From contig JAFSAU010000044.1 in NCBI GenBank assembly GCA_017442155.1, forward strand, positions 34,769-98,768: DNA of 64,000 bases. Direction: 5' to 3'. This DNA is from Clostridia bacterium (lineage in GTDB: Bacteria > Bacillota > Clostridia > UMGS1883 > UMGS1540). Positions 26,598 to 37,762 of the stretch are shown here, one piece after another (the first letter of the stretch is position 1; each line of letters opens with the position of its first letter). Below the pieces are notes generated by a model. The model worked only from the letters and a program-made list of their open reading frames with translations, had not been told where the DNA came from and did no database searches. The translations under genes and the position numbers were made by a program.

Positions 26598-27980
26598 TTA
26601 TATTGTTTCAATGGGGAAGGATGCAGCCACAGCTTCTTTTGCCTCGGCGACTGTTTTAAATTCGCCGGAAGAGAGCATCTGCATCATCAGATTGCCGATG
26701 GCCGTGGCTTCCGTAGGACCGGCATATACGGCTTTTCCTGTGTATTCTGCGGTCAGCTGGCTCAGATAGTTGTCCTTGGAGCCGCCGCCGATAATGTGAA
26801 TCGAATCATAGGTGTTCCCCGTGATTTGTTCGATTTCGCGTACAGTTTCTCCGTAACTCATTGCCAGACTGTGGTACACGCAGTGCAGAATGTCACCTAA
26901 AGTATCGGGCGCAGCCTCTCCTTTTGCTTCGAGATAGCTGCGAATGGCATTCATCATGCTATCGGGTGCCAGAAACATATCGTCATTGACATCAATTCTT
27001 CCGGCGTAAGCGGATTCCATTGCCATGTCACAAAGCTGACCGAAGGAATACTCGTCATTCAGTTCCTTTTTAATAGACTGAATAATCCAGAGACCCATGA
27101 TGTTTTTGAGGTACCGGACCTGCCCGTCGTGGGCACCTTCATTGGTAAGCCCGGCGTTTCTGCCTGCAAGACTTCCGTTCATTTCCGGCAGAAGTGTTCC
27201 CATTAGAGACCAGGTACCACTGCTGATATATACGCAGGGACGCGTGGTGGGGACTGCCATGACGGCAGAAGCAGTGTCATGGGCGGGGGCAAGGATTACC
27301 GTGCAGTCCAGACCCGTCTCGGTCTGTACCTCGGCTGTCAGCTTGCCGACCACAGTGCCCGGCATTTCCGGCTTTGCAAATATATTTGTCGGAAAGCCCA
27401 GTGTATTTAGTATTTCCGCATCGAAATCCTGGGTTTTTGCGTTCATCATCTGGGTGGTGGAGGCCATGGTGAACTCGTTTTTCTGTACGCCGGTCAGCAG
27501 GAAATTAAAATATTCAGCCAGGTGAAGATACCGTTTGGCCTTGGAAAGGTAGTCCGAGGTGCTTTTTATGCTGTACAGCTGATAAATGGAATTGAACCGC
27601 TGGGTTTGTACGCCGGTGCGGGCGTATAAGGTATCATAGGGGATTTTTTCGTAAACGGCTTCGGGCATTCCGTCTGTACGGCTGTCACGGTAGGCTACCG
27701 TGTCACCGAGAATCTGATTGTTTTCGTCAAGCAGAACAAAGTCCACACCAAAACAATCAATGCCCATGTAAGCGGGTTTTTTCCCCAGCTCCACACATTT
27801 TTTCATACCGTTTTTGATTTCAGCATATAATCGGTCCAGCTCCCAGCAGAGGTGACCGTTCCGTTTTACATTCCCGTTTTTAAAACGGTAAACTTCTTCG
27901 ATTTCGATTTTGCCGTTTTTTAGGCTACCTAAAACGTGACGACCGCTGGATGCGCCGATGTCAATTGCCAGATAGTACAT
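26598..27980 (-). CDS. rhaB: Rhamnulokinase
   Basis: This 460-residue FGGY-family kinase phosphorylates L-rhamnulose. It begins [17 protein letters not shown] (phosphate-1 loop) and has [27 protein letters not shown], the substrate-side [21 protein letters not shown] and the ATP-binding [13 protein letters not shown]. The start has AAGGAGAATAC upstream. It lies 24 bases after the SLH-protein gene, so that gene, rhaB and rhaA form one operon. Confidence 0.95.
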   Translation of the reverse strand: MYYLAIDIGASSGRHVLGSLKNGKIEIEEVYRFKNGNVKRNGHLCWELDRLYAEIKNGMKKCVELGKKPAYMGIDCFGVDFVLLDENNQILGDTVAYRDSRTDGMPEAVYEKIPYDTLYARTGVQTQRFNSIYQLYSIKSTSDYLSKAKRYLHLAEYFNFLLTGVQKNEFTMASTTQMMNAKTQDFDAEILNTLGFPTNIFAKPEMPGTVVGKLTAEVQTETGLDCTVILAPAHDTASAVMAVPTTRPCVYISSGTWSLMGTLLPEMNGSLAGRNAGLTNEGAHDGQVRYLKNIMGLWIIQSIKKELNDEYSFGQLCDMAMESAYAGRIDVNDDMFLAPDSMMNAIRSYLEAKGEAAPDTLGDILHCVYHSLAMSYGETVREIEQITGNTYDSIHIIGGGSKDNYLSQLTAEYTGKAVYAGPTEATAIGNLMMQMLSSGEFKTVAEAKEAVAASFPIETI

Positions 27981-28004
27981 ATGTATTCTCCTTTTAGTCA
28001 GTTT

Positions 28005-28607
28005 TTATGCTCCGATATAGGCCGTGCAAAGACGCATGGCTTCTTCTGTGGTCATTTCCGCACCCGGGGCAAGACTGCCGTCTTTCAGGGACAAATATCC
28101 GGCACCGTACATATAGCCGACGCTCTCCGTTGCCCATACGGCCACATCCTCTGCACCGACAACACCCTGGGTAGATGCTGCTGCCGCTTCGATTTCTGCG
28201 ATTGTATCAGGATTCTGCCGGAGCAGTGCGCGGGTGAGAATGGTGCAGGCTTCCTGACGGGTGATGGCTCTGCGGGGGGCGAAGGAATCGCCGCCTACGC
28301 CGTTGACAACGCCCATGCCGTACAGCATAACCACAAACATATCCTCCGGGGCACTGCCCAGGTCAGAGAAGATGTTCTTGGCTTCCATTTGCGGGAAGAC
28401 GCCGCCGTTTATGGAGCGGAATGCCTCAAAAGCAAGCATGGAGAAAGCCGAACGGGAGATAGGGGCTTCGTAATCCAGCGTGACGCCGGTCGAGGTATAA
28501 AGTGCGGGGAAGGACTCTGCAATACCTTCCGGGGTTTCTGCCGAGACAAGGGATGCGGGCAACACCAGGAGTGCCGCCAGAGAGAGTGCGATGAGTTTCT
28601 TTTTCAT
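28005..28607 (-). CDS. Small secreted SLH-domain protein
   Basis: This 200-residue protein has a signal peptide (MKKKLIALSLAALLVLPASL, then VSAE). SLH-type segments include PISRSAFSMLAFEAF, AITRQEACTILTRALL and EMTTEEAMRLCTAYIG with intervening VVNGVG and YMYGAGYLS turns. It is essentially only an S-layer anchor module, with no enzyme domain. AGGAGGAAC precedes the ATG. It is the first gene of the rhaBA transcript, so a role at the surface tied to rhamnose or rhamnose-rich wall polymer is possible but inferred. Confidence 0.8.
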   Translation of the reverse strand: MKKKLIALSLAALLVLPASLVSAETPEGIAESFPALYTSTGVTLDYEAPISRSAFSMLAFEAFRSINGGVFPQMEAKNIFSDLGSAPEDMFVVMLYGMGVVNGVGGDSFAPRRAITRQEACTILTRALLRQNPDTIAEIEAAAASTQGVVGAEDVAVWATESVGYMYGAGYLSLKDGSLAPGAEMTTEEAMRLCTAYIGA

Positions 28608-28731
28608 ACGTAGTTCCTCCTATTTGTTTTGTGTAAACCATATCGGGTTCAAGTTTTACTATGCTTATAGTATATCACGGTTCCTTTTGAAAAAAAAGGG
28701 GGTAATTTTACTTTTTTTATGTGCTTCTTTG

Positions 28732-29853
<1,122 letters not shown>

Positions 29854-29884
29854 TCTGTTTCATCCTCCTGATTATCCGTTTTAC

Positions 29885-32596
29885 TTACTGTCCGCAGCAT
29901 TTTTTGTATTTTTTGCCGCTGCCGCAGGGGCAGGGATCATTTCGTCCCACCTTCGTATCCTTCCGGACAGTACGGGCCCCCGGCTCACTGCTGCCGTGGG
30001 AAGCCACACCGGCCGCTTCCTGCTGACGCGGAGGGGTATGTGTCAGAGAAGCGTGGAGCACCACCTTCACAGTATCTTCCCGGATGTTTTGTACCATCTC
30101 CTCAAACATATCGTAGCCGATGGTCTTGTACTCTACAATGGGGTCGTGCTGACCGTAGGCGCGAAGGGCAATCCCCTGACGTAGCTGGTCCATATCGTCA
30201 ATGTGGGCCATCCAGCGTCTGTCGACGGCACGAAGCAGAACCAACCGCTCCAGTTCGCGCATGGCTTCGGAACCGATTTCCTGCTCCTTTGCATCGTACA
30301 GCCTTCTGGAAAGCGTCAGAAGTGCAGTATGAAGCTCAGCCCTGTCCATGGTTTTCTTTTGTTCCTCCGTAAAGGAAACAGGAGCGAAGATGGAACCGTA
30401 AAATTCCGTCAGCCCCGCCCAGTTCCATTCTTCCGGGTCTACAGCTTCGGAAATGTAGGTATCCATCATGGTGTCCACTGTGGTTTCCAGCATCTTTATA
30501 ACGGTATCGCGCACATCTCCGCCGCTGAGAACCTCTTGCCGCTGGGCGTAGATGGTCTCGCGCTGAATATTCATCACGTCGTCATACTGCAGAACGTTAC
30601 GCCGGATCTGGAAATTATTTCCTTCCACGCGGCTCTGGGCACTTTCAATGGCTTTGGAAAGCATGTTGTGTTCAATGGCTTCATCATCGGCAAGCCCCAG
30701 TGCGTTTACAACGCCGGCAATACGGTCAGATCCAAACCGCCGCATGAGGTCATCCTCCAAGGAAATAAAGAAGCAGGATGTGCCGGGGTCGCCCTGGCGG
30801 CCGCTCCGGCCACGTAGCTGATTGTCGATACGGCGGGACTCATGCCGCTCTGTACCGATAATATAGAGACCGCCAAGCTGAACAACTTCTTCATGCTCGG
30901 CATCCACAACCACCTTATGCTTGTCGTACAGCTCCTTGTAAATGCGGCGGGCCTCCAGAATCTGCTCGTCTGTGGTTTCTGCAAAACCCGTGGCTTCATT
31001 TATCAGCCGTTCCTCAATCTCCATTTTCGCCATGTCGTTTTTGGCGAGGAACTCCGCATTACCGCCCAGAATAATGTCGGTACCGCGTCCGGCCATGTTG
31101 GTGGCAATGGTAACAGCACCCTTCTTACCAGCCTGGGCAATAATCTGTGCTTCACGGGTATGGTACTTGGCATTCAGCACCTCATGGCGGATGCCGCGGC
31201 GGCGGAGCATGTTGCTCAGTTTTTCGGAGTTTTCGATTGTAATTGTACCAACCAGTACAGGCTGTCCGGTTTTGTGCAGTTCTTCAATCTGGTTTACAAC
31301 GGCCTCAAACTTTGCCTGTTCGGTTTTATACACCTTGTCAGGCAAATCCTGACGGGCAAGGGTACGGTTCGTGGGAATTTCCACAACATCCAGTTTATAG
31401 ATGGTCTGAAATTCAGTTTCTTCCGTCTTGGCTGTACCGGTCATACCGGAAAGCTTTTTATATAAACGGAAGTAATTCTGGAAGGTGATGGTGGCAAGCG
31501 TTTTGTTTTCCCGTTCCACCTTCACGCCTTCTTTGGCTTCAATGGCCTGATGGAGTCCGTCACTGTACCGGCGGCCTACCATAATGCGGCCTGTAAATTC
31601 GTCTACAATCAGTACTTCGCCGTCCTTGACCACATATTCCTTATCCCGGAACATGGTGCCGTGGGCACGGAGTGCCTGGTTAATATGATGGGAAATGGTC
31701 ATGTTTTCCGGATCAGCCAGGTTTTCAAGACCAAAGTACTGTTCAGCCCGTTTTGTGCCCTTGGCTGTCAGCGTGGCTGTCCGGGCTTTTTCATCCACAA
31801 TATAGTCGGCATCCGGGTCTTCTTCCAGAGATTTGTTGTCCGTTTCTGCAATTCTGGTGCAGCGGAGATTGCGGACAAAGGCATTGGCCCGTTCATAAAG
31901 GTCTGTGGATTTGTCACCGGCACCGCTGATAATAAGAGGCGTTCTCGCTTCGTCTACCAAAATAGAGTCCACCTCGTCAACGATGGCAAAGGCATGGCCA
32001 CGCTGGACCATATTTTCTTTGTAAATCACCATGTTGTCCCGGAGATAATCAAAGCCCATTTCGTTGTTTGTACCATAGGTAATGTCGGCGGCGTAGGCCT
32101 TCTTTTTGTCCTCCACCTCCATTTGCGGTACAACCAGGCCTACGGTGAGACCTAAAAAACGGTAAATCTTTCCCATCCATTCGCTGTCGCGCCGGGCGAG
32201 ATAGTCGTTAACCGTTACAATGTGCACACCTTCGCCGGTGAGGGCGTTAAGGTAGGCGGGAAGCGTCGCCACCAGTGTTTTACCTTCACCGGTACGCATT
32301 TCTGCAATACGTCCCTGATGAAGGACGATACCGCCGATAATCTGAACGGGGAAGTGGCGCATGCCAAGTACACGGTCTGAAGCCTCTCGCACTGTTGCAA
32401 ATGCTTCCGGTAAAATGTCATCCGTCGTTTCTCCGTTTTGTAGACGGGATTTAAATTCGCTGGTTTTTGCAATGAGCTGCTCATCGGAAAGTGCACGGTA
32501 TTCCTGTTCCAGTTCCAGCACTTTATCTACAAGGGGGCGGATGCGCTTGATTTCTCTTGCGCTGTAGTCCCCGAACAGTTTCTGTATAAGACCCAA
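29885..32596 (-). CDS. secA: Preprotein translocase ATPase SecA
   Basis: This 903-residue motor drives protein export through SecYEG. Seen are the Walker [12 protein letters not shown] (about residues 100-110), the DEAD-like [17 protein letters not shown], the preprotein cross-linking region, [29 protein letters not shown], and the C-terminal zinc module [18 protein letters not shown]. The start is a TTG (32594-32596) behind GGAAAGGAAGG. Its promoter is at 32637-32665. prfB follows as a second gene, a common clostridial order. Confidence 0.97.
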   Translation of the reverse strand: MGLIQKLFGDYSAREIKRIRPLVDKVLELEQEYRALSDEQLIAKTSEFKSRLQNGETTDDILPEAFATVREASDRVLGMRHFPVQIIGGIVLHQGRIAEMRTGEGKTLVATLPAYLNALTGEGVHIVTVNDYLARRDSEWMGKIYRFLGLTVGLVVPQMEVEDKKKAYAADITYGTNNEMGFDYLRDNMVIYKENMVQRGHAFAIVDEVDSILVDEARTPLIISGAGDKSTDLYERANAFVRNLRCTRIAETDNKSLEEDPDADYIVDEKARTATLTAKGTKRAEQYFGLENLADPENMTISHHINQALRAHGTMFRDKEYVVKDGEVLIVDEFTGRIMVGRRYSDGLHQAIEAKEGVKVERENKTLATITFQNYFRLYKKLSGMTGTAKTEETEFQTIYKLDVVEIPTNRTLARQDLPDKVYKTEQAKFEAVVNQIEELHKTGQPVLVGTITIENSEKLSNMLRRRGIRHEVLNAKYHTREAQIIAQAGKKGAVTIATNMAGRGTDIILGGNAEFLAKNDMAKMEIEERLINEATGFAETTDEQILEARRIYKELYDKHKVVVDAEHEEVVQLGGLYIIGTERHESRRIDNQLRGRSGRQGDPGTSCFFISLEDDLMRRFGSDRIAGVVNALGLADDEAIEHNMLSKAIESAQSRVEGNNFQIRRNVLQYDDVMNIQRETIYAQRQEVLSGGDVRDTVIKMLETTVDTMMDTYISEAVDPEEWNWAGLTEFYGSIFAPVSFTEEQKKTMDRAELHTALLTLSRRLYDAKEQEIGSEAMRELERLVLLRAVDRRWMAHIDDMDQLRQGIALRAYGQHDPIVEYKTIGYDMFEEMVQNIREDTVKVVLHASLTHTPPRQQEAAGVASHGSSEPGARTVRKDTKVGRNDPCPCGSGKKYKKCCGQ

Positions 32597-32636
32597 AAGT
32601 ATCCTTCCTTTCCAGTGGTCATAATTATAATAGTCT

Positions 32637-32665
32637 ATTATAGCACAAAATCCAAAATATTACAA
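32637..32665 (-). promoter_or_regulatory. Sigma-A promoter of secA-prfB
   Basis: On the minus strand TTGTAA (32660-32665) and TATAAT (32637-32642) are spaced by 17 bases, 41 bases before the secA TTG start. Confidence 0.75.
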
Positions 32666-32704
32666 GACTTTTTTCTTTATTATATTGTCAGATGCGCAAG
32701 CGGG

Positions 32705-33175
32705 TCAAATTTCCAGTTCTTTTTCCATCAGATGCACATATTCCTCCGCGTTTTTCCGGTTGGCTTCCACTTCCTCCGGCCGCATTTCACGTTTCACTTT
32801 AGCGGGACTGCCGATTACGAGGCTACCGTCGGGAATTTCCGTGCCGCCTGTTACAAGTGCCCCTGCACCGATGATACAGTTTTTACCGATTTTGGCACCG
32901 TCTAAAACGATGGCACCCATACCGATAAGGGAATTATCGCCAATGGTACAGCTATGCAGAATCGCACCGTGTCCCACCGTAACCCCTTTTCCGAGCACCA
33001 GCGGAATATCTTCGGATACATGGAGCACACAGCACTCCTGAATGTTGGTTTCATCCCCGATAGTAATCGGAGCCATATCGCCCCTCACTACGGCATTATA
33101 CCAGATGGAAACGTTATTTCCGAGTGTGACATCGCCGCAGACCACGGCACCCTGTGCAATAAACAATTTTTTCAT
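32705..33175 (-). CDS. Gamma-carbonic anhydrase-family protein (PaaY/YrdA-like)
   Basis: This 156-residue left-handed beta-helix protein has hexapeptide repeats (VSIWYNAVVRGDMAPITIG, IGDETNIQECCVLHV, GVTVGHGAILHSCTIGDNSL, IIGAGALVTGGTEIPDG). The zinc-type histidines are at HV, GHG and LHS. The family comprises gamma-carbonic anhydrases and related acyltransferase-like proteins. The ATG at 33175 has AAAGGA upstream; a start at 33196 would overlap the trxB stop as ATGA but lacks a ribosome-binding site. It is co-transcribed with the thioredoxin reductase. Confidence 0.85.
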   Translation of the reverse strand: MKKLFIAQGAVVCGDVTLGNNVSIWYNAVVRGDMAPITIGDETNIQECCVLHVSEDIPLVLGKGVTVGHGAILHSCTIGDNSLIGMGAIVLDGAKIGKNCIIGAGALVTGGTEIPDGSLVIGSPAKVKREMRPEEVEANRKNAEEYVHLMEKELEI

Positions 33176-33192
33176 TTGCAAAGTTCCTTTCT

Positions 33193-34077
33193 TCATATGG
33201 ATTTCAGATACCGCAGTGCACTGACAGCGGCCGTGGCCCCGTCGGAAGCGGCGGTAACAATTTGTCTCAGTTTTTTATCCCGGATATCACCGGCGGCAAA
33301 TACGCCGTCGGCTACGGTGCCCATTTCGCTGTCCGTGGAAATGTAACCGCCTTTTGTGAGTGGTATTTCGGTGCAGAGACGGTTTGCCGGCATCATGCCC
33401 ACAGCTACGAACAACCCGGCAACAGGCAGTTCTTTTTCATCACCGGAACTGTCCTTGTACCGGATGCCACAAAGACGCCCGTCTTCTGAAAGGAGTGCCG
33501 AGGGAACGGCTTTTTCGTAAATACGGATGTTTTCTGTGTTTTGTACATCTTTGGGCACCGCCAGCGGACAGAGCATGTGAACCACCGAAGCGTGGCGCGC
33601 CAGAAACAGTGCTTCTTCCGCGGCATGGGCAGAGGAACCCACAATGCCCACTTCCTTGTCCCGAAACAGTGCTCCATCGCAGGTGGCACAGTAGGAAACG
33701 CCCCGACCCCGCAGTTTTTCTTCATCCGGCAGACCCAGCGTTTTCGGTTCTGCACCTGTGGCCAGAATCAGGGCGCGGGCTTCGTACCGGCCGCCCGGCG
33801 CGGTTTCCACGAGCTTTGTTTTTCCGAGGGTCAGCCGCACGGCGTCTTCGTATTTTACTTCCGTTCCGTGCCGCATGGCGGCTTCCAGAAACTGCATGGC
33901 AAGGTCCGGGCCGGAAACGGACGGAAAGGGGGGATAATTTTCTATAACGGGGATGGAGGGTAGCTGGCCGCCCGGCATCATTCGTTCCAGGAGAAGGACG
34001 CGCCGTCCTGACCGGGAAGCGTACAGTGCGGCGGAGAGCCCTGCAGGGCCCGCACCGATAATGATAATATCGTACAT
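33193..34077 (-). CDS. trxB: Thioredoxin-disulfide reductase-like flavoprotein
   Basis: This 294-residue FAD/NAD(P)H protein begins YDIIIIGAGPAGLSAALYASRSG (FAD site, split here as residues 2-24) and carries the redox pair CATC at residues 130-133 in YCATCDGALF. It also has the GIVGSSAHAAEEALFL nucleotide-binding segment and GVFAAGDIRDKKLRQIVTA near the end. This fits TrxB, which reduces thioredoxin. The NADPH motif GxGxxA is degenerate (GSSAHA), so ferredoxin- or flavin-dependent variants are possible. Its promoter (34113-34141) is divergent from that of the cysteine desulfurase. Confidence 0.85.
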   Translation of the reverse strand: MYDIIIIGAGPAGLSAALYASRSGRRVLLLERMMPGGQLPSIPVIENYPPFPSVSGPDLAMQFLEAAMRHGTEVKYEDAVRLTLGKTKLVETAPGGRYEARALILATGAEPKTLGLPDEEKLRGRGVSYCATCDGALFRDKEVGIVGSSAHAAEEALFLARHASVVHMLCPLAVPKDVQNTENIRIYEKAVPSALLSEDGRLCGIRYKDSSGDEKELPVAGLFVAVGMMPANRLCTEIPLTKGGYISTDSEMGTVADGVFAAGDIRDKKLRQIVTAASDGATAAVSALRYLKSI

Positions 34078-34112
34078 TTTTTTCTCCTTCCGGAAAAAGT
34101 ATATTCTATATT

Positions 34113-34141
34113 ATTATTCCATTTTTTTACGCATTTGTCAA
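34113..34141 (-). promoter_or_regulatory. Sigma-A promoter of trxB
   Basis: On the minus strand TTGACA (34136-34141) and AATAAT (34113-34118) are separated by 17 bases. Confidence 0.7.
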
Positions 34142-34148
34142 CAAAAAC

Positions 34149-34177
34149 TTGACAAAATTCAAACTTTAGGATAAGAT
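34149..34177 (+). promoter_or_regulatory. Sigma-A promoter of the cysteine desulfurase-thiI operon
   Basis: TTGACA (34149-34154), 17 bases, then TAAGAT (34172-34177), 33 bases before the GTG start. It is back to back with the trxB promoter. Confidence 0.75.
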
Positions 34178-34210
34178 ATTATAAATAGTATAAAATTAGG
34201 AGAGGTATCT

Positions 34211-35338
34211 GTGATATATCTGGACAACAGTGCAACAACCCGTCCGTCGACCGTCGCGCTGGAGGCATTTCGTATGGCGGCAGAAACAGAATACGGGAAT
34301 CCGTCCTCCGTACACAGAGCGGGGTCGGCGGCAGCACAGATTCTGAAAAAAGCACGTGGGCAGGTGGCAGAAAAGCTGCATACGGACCCTTCAAACATCA
34401 TTTTTACACCCGGCGGTACTATGGCGGACAACCTTGCCGTACAGGGAAGCGTAAATCTGAAACGGGGCGGAAGCATCGTCACTACGGCAATAGAGCATCC
34501 GGCGGTAAAAAGCGTCTGCCGTGCGCTGGAACAGAAGGGAATGACCGTCCGCTATGTTCTGCCGGAAAAGAACGGGGAAGTGTCGGCAGAGGCGGTGGCC
34601 AAGGCCCTGACAGCGGATACAGTGCTGGTCAGTGTGATGCATGTCAATAATGAAACGGGTGCAATTCAGCCCGTGGAAAAAATAAAGAAATATATGGAGA
34701 GCGTGTGCCCCGGCGCACTGTTTCACTCCGATTGCGTACAGTCCTTCGGTAAGCTCCCTGTGCTCCCCGAGGCCTGGGGGGCAGATCTGATTAGTCTCAG
34801 CGGTCATAAGATTCATGGCCTTCGCGGGGCAGGGGCGTTATATGTGCGGAAAGGTGTAACCCTTTCGCCGCTTATCTACGGCGGTGGTCAGGAACGGGAT
34901 ATTTGTCCGGGCACAGAAAACTTGCCGGCCATTGCGGCCCTCGGGGCAGCTTGCGGCGAGGTACAAGATACAGAAAAAGTGCGACGGCTTTCCGAACAGC
35001 TTTTGCGCGGCATTCTGGAGCTTGACGGTGTGTATGTGAACAGCCCCGAAGGGAGATTGCCGTACATACTGAATGTTTCCTTCGGCGCGGTTCCCGCAGA
35101 GGTGGTGACGAATGCCCTTTCCGAAAAAGGCGTTTGCGTGTCAGCCGGGTCGGCGTGTGCAGGGCCGCGAAGCGAAAAAAGCTATGTGCTCCGTAGCATG
35201 GGAGTTCCGGCACCGGACAGCGGTGTCCGGTTTAGTCTTTCGGATGAGAATACAGAGGATGAAATTGCGGAAACAGTTCGCATATTGCACGATGTGATAC
35301 CGATGCTGCAAGCGGCACTCGGTGGAAGGAGAAATTAA
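34211..35338 (+). CDS. Cysteine desulfurase (NifS/IscS family)
   Basis: This 375-residue PLP enzyme takes sulfur from cysteine as a persulfide. Seen are IYLDNSATTRPS at the N-terminus, the VMHVNNETGAIQP segment, the PLP-binding Lys200 in LSGHKIHGLRG, and the active-site Cys316 in VSAGSACAGPRSEKS. The start is GTG behind AGGAGAGG. It overlaps the region of the thiI ribosome-binding site and ends one base before the thiI ATG. This arrangement matches the usual clostridial desulfurase-ThiI pair, so it probably supplies sulfur for 4-thiouridine in tRNA. Confidence 0.92.
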   Translation: MIYLDNSATTRPSTVALEAFRMAAETEYGNPSSVHRAGSAAAQILKKARGQVAEKLHTDPSNIIFTPGGTMADNLAVQGSVNLKRGGSIVTTAIEHPAVKSVCRALEQKGMTVRYVLPEKNGEVSAEAVAKALTADTVLVSVMHVNNETGAIQPVEKIKKYMESVCPGALFHSDCVQSFGKLPVLPEAWGADLISLSGHKIHGLRGAGALYVRKGVTLSPLIYGGGQERDICPGTENLPAIAALGAACGEVQDTEKVRRLSEQLLRGILELDGVYVNSPEGRLPYILNVSFGAVPAEVVTNALSEKGVCVSAGSACAGPRSEKSYVLRSMGVPAPDSGVRFSLSDENTEDEIAETVRILHDVIPMLQAALGGRRN

Positions 35339-35339
35339 A

Positions 35340-36491
35340 ATGCAGGAAATTATTCTGATAAAATACGGAGAAATTATTTTAAAGGGCTTAAACCGTCATA
35401 TTTTTGAGGATAAGCTTGTCAGAAACATCCGCACGGCGGTAGGAACAGATGCCCGTGTCTATAAATCCAGAGCTACGATTTATGCCGAGCCTGCGGAAGG
35501 TGCTGATGTGGACGTGCTGATGCAGAAAATTCTGAAGGTGTTTGGCATTGTGTATGCTGTTCGGGCGGCTGTGTGTGAAAAGGATATGGAAACAATCGGA
35601 AAAACCGTGCTTTCGTATCTGAATGTAGCCGGAAGAAAGACCTTTAAGGTGGAAACGAAACGGGCAGACAAAACGTTTTCGCTGAAATCCCCCGAAGTCA
35701 GTGCAGAAATCGGCGGGATGATTCTGGATGCCTATCCCCATCTGAAGGTGGACGTGCGCAACCCCGAAATTACAGTGAATGTGGAAATCCGGGAAGCCGG
35801 TGCCTATGTGTATGCTGAAAAGCAGAAGGGCCAGGGTGGAATGCCCACGGGCTCTGCCGGCAAGGTGATGCTTCTCCTTTCCGGCGGAATTGACAGTCCG
35901 GTGGCAGGGTATATGATGGGAAAACGCGGTACCTGCATGGATGCAGTGCATTTCTTTTCTCCACCCTTCACCAGCGAAAAGGCGAAGGAAAAGGTGTTGG
36001 ACCTTGCCCGGATTCTGGCGCAGTATACCGGCGGTATGCGGGTGCATATTGTGCCCTTTACAGAGCAACAGCTGCAGATGAAGGCAAAATGCCCGGCAGA
36101 GCATCTGACCATTCTGATGCGCCGGATGATGATGCAGATTGCTTGCCACATTGCGGCAGATACAGGGGCAGGAGCAGTTGTAACAGGCGAAAGTCTGGGG
36201 CAGGTGGCCAGCCAGACGCTGGAAGCGATCGGCGTGACGGACGCTTGCGCCACGATGCCGTGTTTCCGGCCGCTTATCGGCATGGATAAAGAGGATATTA
36301 TCAGTATAGCCCGCCGGATAGGGAGCTTTGAAACTTCCATTTTGCCTTACGAGGACTGCTGTACGATTTTCGTACCCAAGCACCCGACGACAAAGCCGCG
36401 GCTTGAAAAAATTCTGGAGTCGGAAGCCCTGATTGATACGGAGGGGCTGATTCAAAAGGCATTGGAGGAGACAATACATGTCGATGTGTGA
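35340..36491 (+). CDS. thiI: tRNA 4-thiouridine synthetase ThiI
   Basis: This 383-residue enzyme makes 4-thiouridine at tRNA position 8. It has the N-terminal ferredoxin-like/THUMP region (about 1-165, with KYGEIILKGLNR) and the PP-loop ATPase LLLSGGIDSPVAGYMM. The TGESLGQVASQTLEA and CFRPLIGMDKEDI motifs follow. The C-terminal rhodanese domain of E. coli ThiI is absent, as usual in Firmicutes. The ATG at 35340 follows GGAAGGAG. The end overlaps the next gene by 14 bases. Confidence 0.93.
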   Translation: MQEIILIKYGEIILKGLNRHIFEDKLVRNIRTAVGTDARVYKSRATIYAEPAEGADVDVLMQKILKVFGIVYAVRAAVCEKDMETIGKTVLSYLNVAGRKTFKVETKRADKTFSLKSPEVSAEIGGMILDAYPHLKVDVRNPEITVNVEIREAGAYVYAEKQKGQGGMPTGSAGKVMLLLSGGIDSPVAGYMMGKRGTCMDAVHFFSPPFTSEKAKEKVLDLARILAQYTGGMRVHIVPFTEQQLQMKAKCPAEHLTILMRRMMMQIACHIAADTGAGAVVTGESLGQVASQTLEAIGVTDACATMPCFRPLIGMDKEDIISIARRIGSFETSILPYEDCCTIFVPKHPTTKPRLEKILESEALIDTEGLIQKALEETIHVDV

Positions 36492-36954
36492 GCAGGATAA
36501 TGTAATTGAATTTTTACTGCGAACAGGAAAAACTGTGGCCACGGCAGAATCCTGTACCGGCGGCATGGTGGGTGCGGCGTTTACGGAGTATCCCGGCGTT
36601 TCGGCCATATTTCTGGAAGGTGTAATCACCTACGCAAATGAGGCCAAAATCCGTCTTGGTGTACGGGAGGAAACGCTCGCGGCCCATGGTGCCGTCAGTC
36701 ATGAAACCGCTGGGGAAATGGCAGAGGCTGTGCGGAAGCGGGCAGGAACGGATATTGGCATCAGCACCACGGGAATTGCCGGCCCCGGCGGCGGAACAGA
36801 AAAGAAGCCCGTGGGCCTTGTATATGTGGGAATCGCTACGGCAATGCGGACAAAAACGTACACACTCCGGCTTAAAGGAAATCGCGCGGAGGTGCGTGGT
36901 AAAACCGTAAAGGCTGTATTTCATTTTTTAAAAACAGAATTGGAGGATTTGTAA
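36478..36954 (+). CDS. CinA C-terminal-domain protein (nicotinamide-nucleotide amidase type)
   Basis: This 158-residue protein corresponds to the stand-alone CinA C-terminal (PncC) domain, which deamidates nicotinamide mononucleotide in characterised members. Motifs are VATAESCTGGMVGAAFTEYPG, ITYANEAKIRLGV, AVSHETAGEMAEAVR and GIAGPGGGTEKKPVGLVYVG. It begins inside the end of thiI with GGAGGAG at a 7-base distance, so the two are coupled. The N-terminal MoaB-like domain of full CinA is missing, which is common. Confidence 0.9.
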   Translation: MSMCEQDNVIEFLLRTGKTVATAESCTGGMVGAAFTEYPGVSAIFLEGVITYANEAKIRLGVREETLAAHGAVSHETAGEMAEAVRKRAGTDIGISTTGIAGPGGGTEKKPVGLVYVGIATAMRTKTYTLRLKGNRAEVRGKTVKAVFHFLKTELEDL

Positions 36955-36955
36955 A

Positions 36956-37762
36956 ATGGAGAAAATCAAGCTTTGGGAGAAAGAAACGCCGTATTATAAT
37001 GCGGAATTTGAGCAGGAAGAGCCGGCACTTGTGCCCTATCTTTTGCAGGACGGCAAGGTGCATCCTTGTGTAATTGTATTTCCGGGTGGCGGCTATCATC
37101 ACAGAGCCAATCACGAAGGAGAACCGATTTCCCAGTGGCTCAATACGCTTGGCATCCATTCCTTTGTGCTGGAGTATCGTCTGGCACCGTATACATATAA
37201 AGCAATTCTGGCCGATGCTCTTCGCAGTGTACGTCTTGTGCGGCACCGGGCCGCAGAGTTCGGTATAGACCCTGAAAAAATCGGCGTATTAGGCTTTTCG
37301 GCCGGCGGGCATCTTGCGTATATGACGGCACTTCGCCATGGGGATGCAGAGCTGGACCCGGCCGACCCCATTGATGCAGAATCATCCAGACCGTCACTGG
37401 CCGTTCCCTGCTATGCGGTGGCCTCCTTTGAACAGTTTCACCATGGTGGTTCTGCGGCAAATTTCCTGGGCGAAGAAAACACGGCGGATATGCGGCATCA
37501 GTATTCGGCGGAAACCCTCGTCACAGAGGACACACCGCCCATGTTTTTATGGCACGCAGCCGATGATCCGGCCGTACCGGTGGAAAATGCGCTGAATATG
37601 GCAAAGGCACTTCGCGCAAAGCGGATACCGTTTTCCCTGCACGTATACCCCAGGGGCGGGCACGGCAAAAACCTCGCCAAGGATATTCCCATGGCCTGCG
37701 GCTGGCCGGAGGCTTGTGCCCGCTGGCTTTCTGATATTTTTGAAATGGAGGCAGAAGGATGA
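36956..37762 (+). CDS. Alpha/beta hydrolase, acetyl-esterase-like
   Basis: This 268-residue cytoplasmic esterase-like hydrolase has the oxyanion motif VFPGGGYHHRA (HGGG-like, here PGGG), the nucleophile in GVLGFSAGGHLA, the acid in WHAADDPAVPV and the histidine in YPRGGHGKNLA. It resembles carbohydrate acetyl esterases and xylan-esterase-like members of the Aes/BD-FAE group. It begins one base after the CinA-like stop, and its own stop overlaps the topoisomerase start (ATGA). The natural substrate is unknown. Confidence 0.82.
   Translation: MEKIKLWEKETPYYNAEFEQEEPALVPYLLQDGKVHPCVIVFPGGGYHHRANHEGEPISQWLNTLGIHSFVLEYRLAPYTYKAILADALRSVRLVRHRAAEFGIDPEKIGVLGFSAGGHLAYMTALRHGDAELDPADPIDAESSRPSLAVPCYAVASFEQFHHGGSAANFLGEENTADMRHQYSAETLVTEDTPPMFLWHAADDPAVPVENALNMAKALRAKRIPFSLHVYPRGGHGKNLAKDIPMACGWPEACARWLSDIFEMEAEG

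Noticed and set aside
35388..36629. Long minus-strand open frame opposite thiI and the CinA-like gene
   Set aside because: Antisense to two well-supported overlapping genes; no recognisable motif or start signal.
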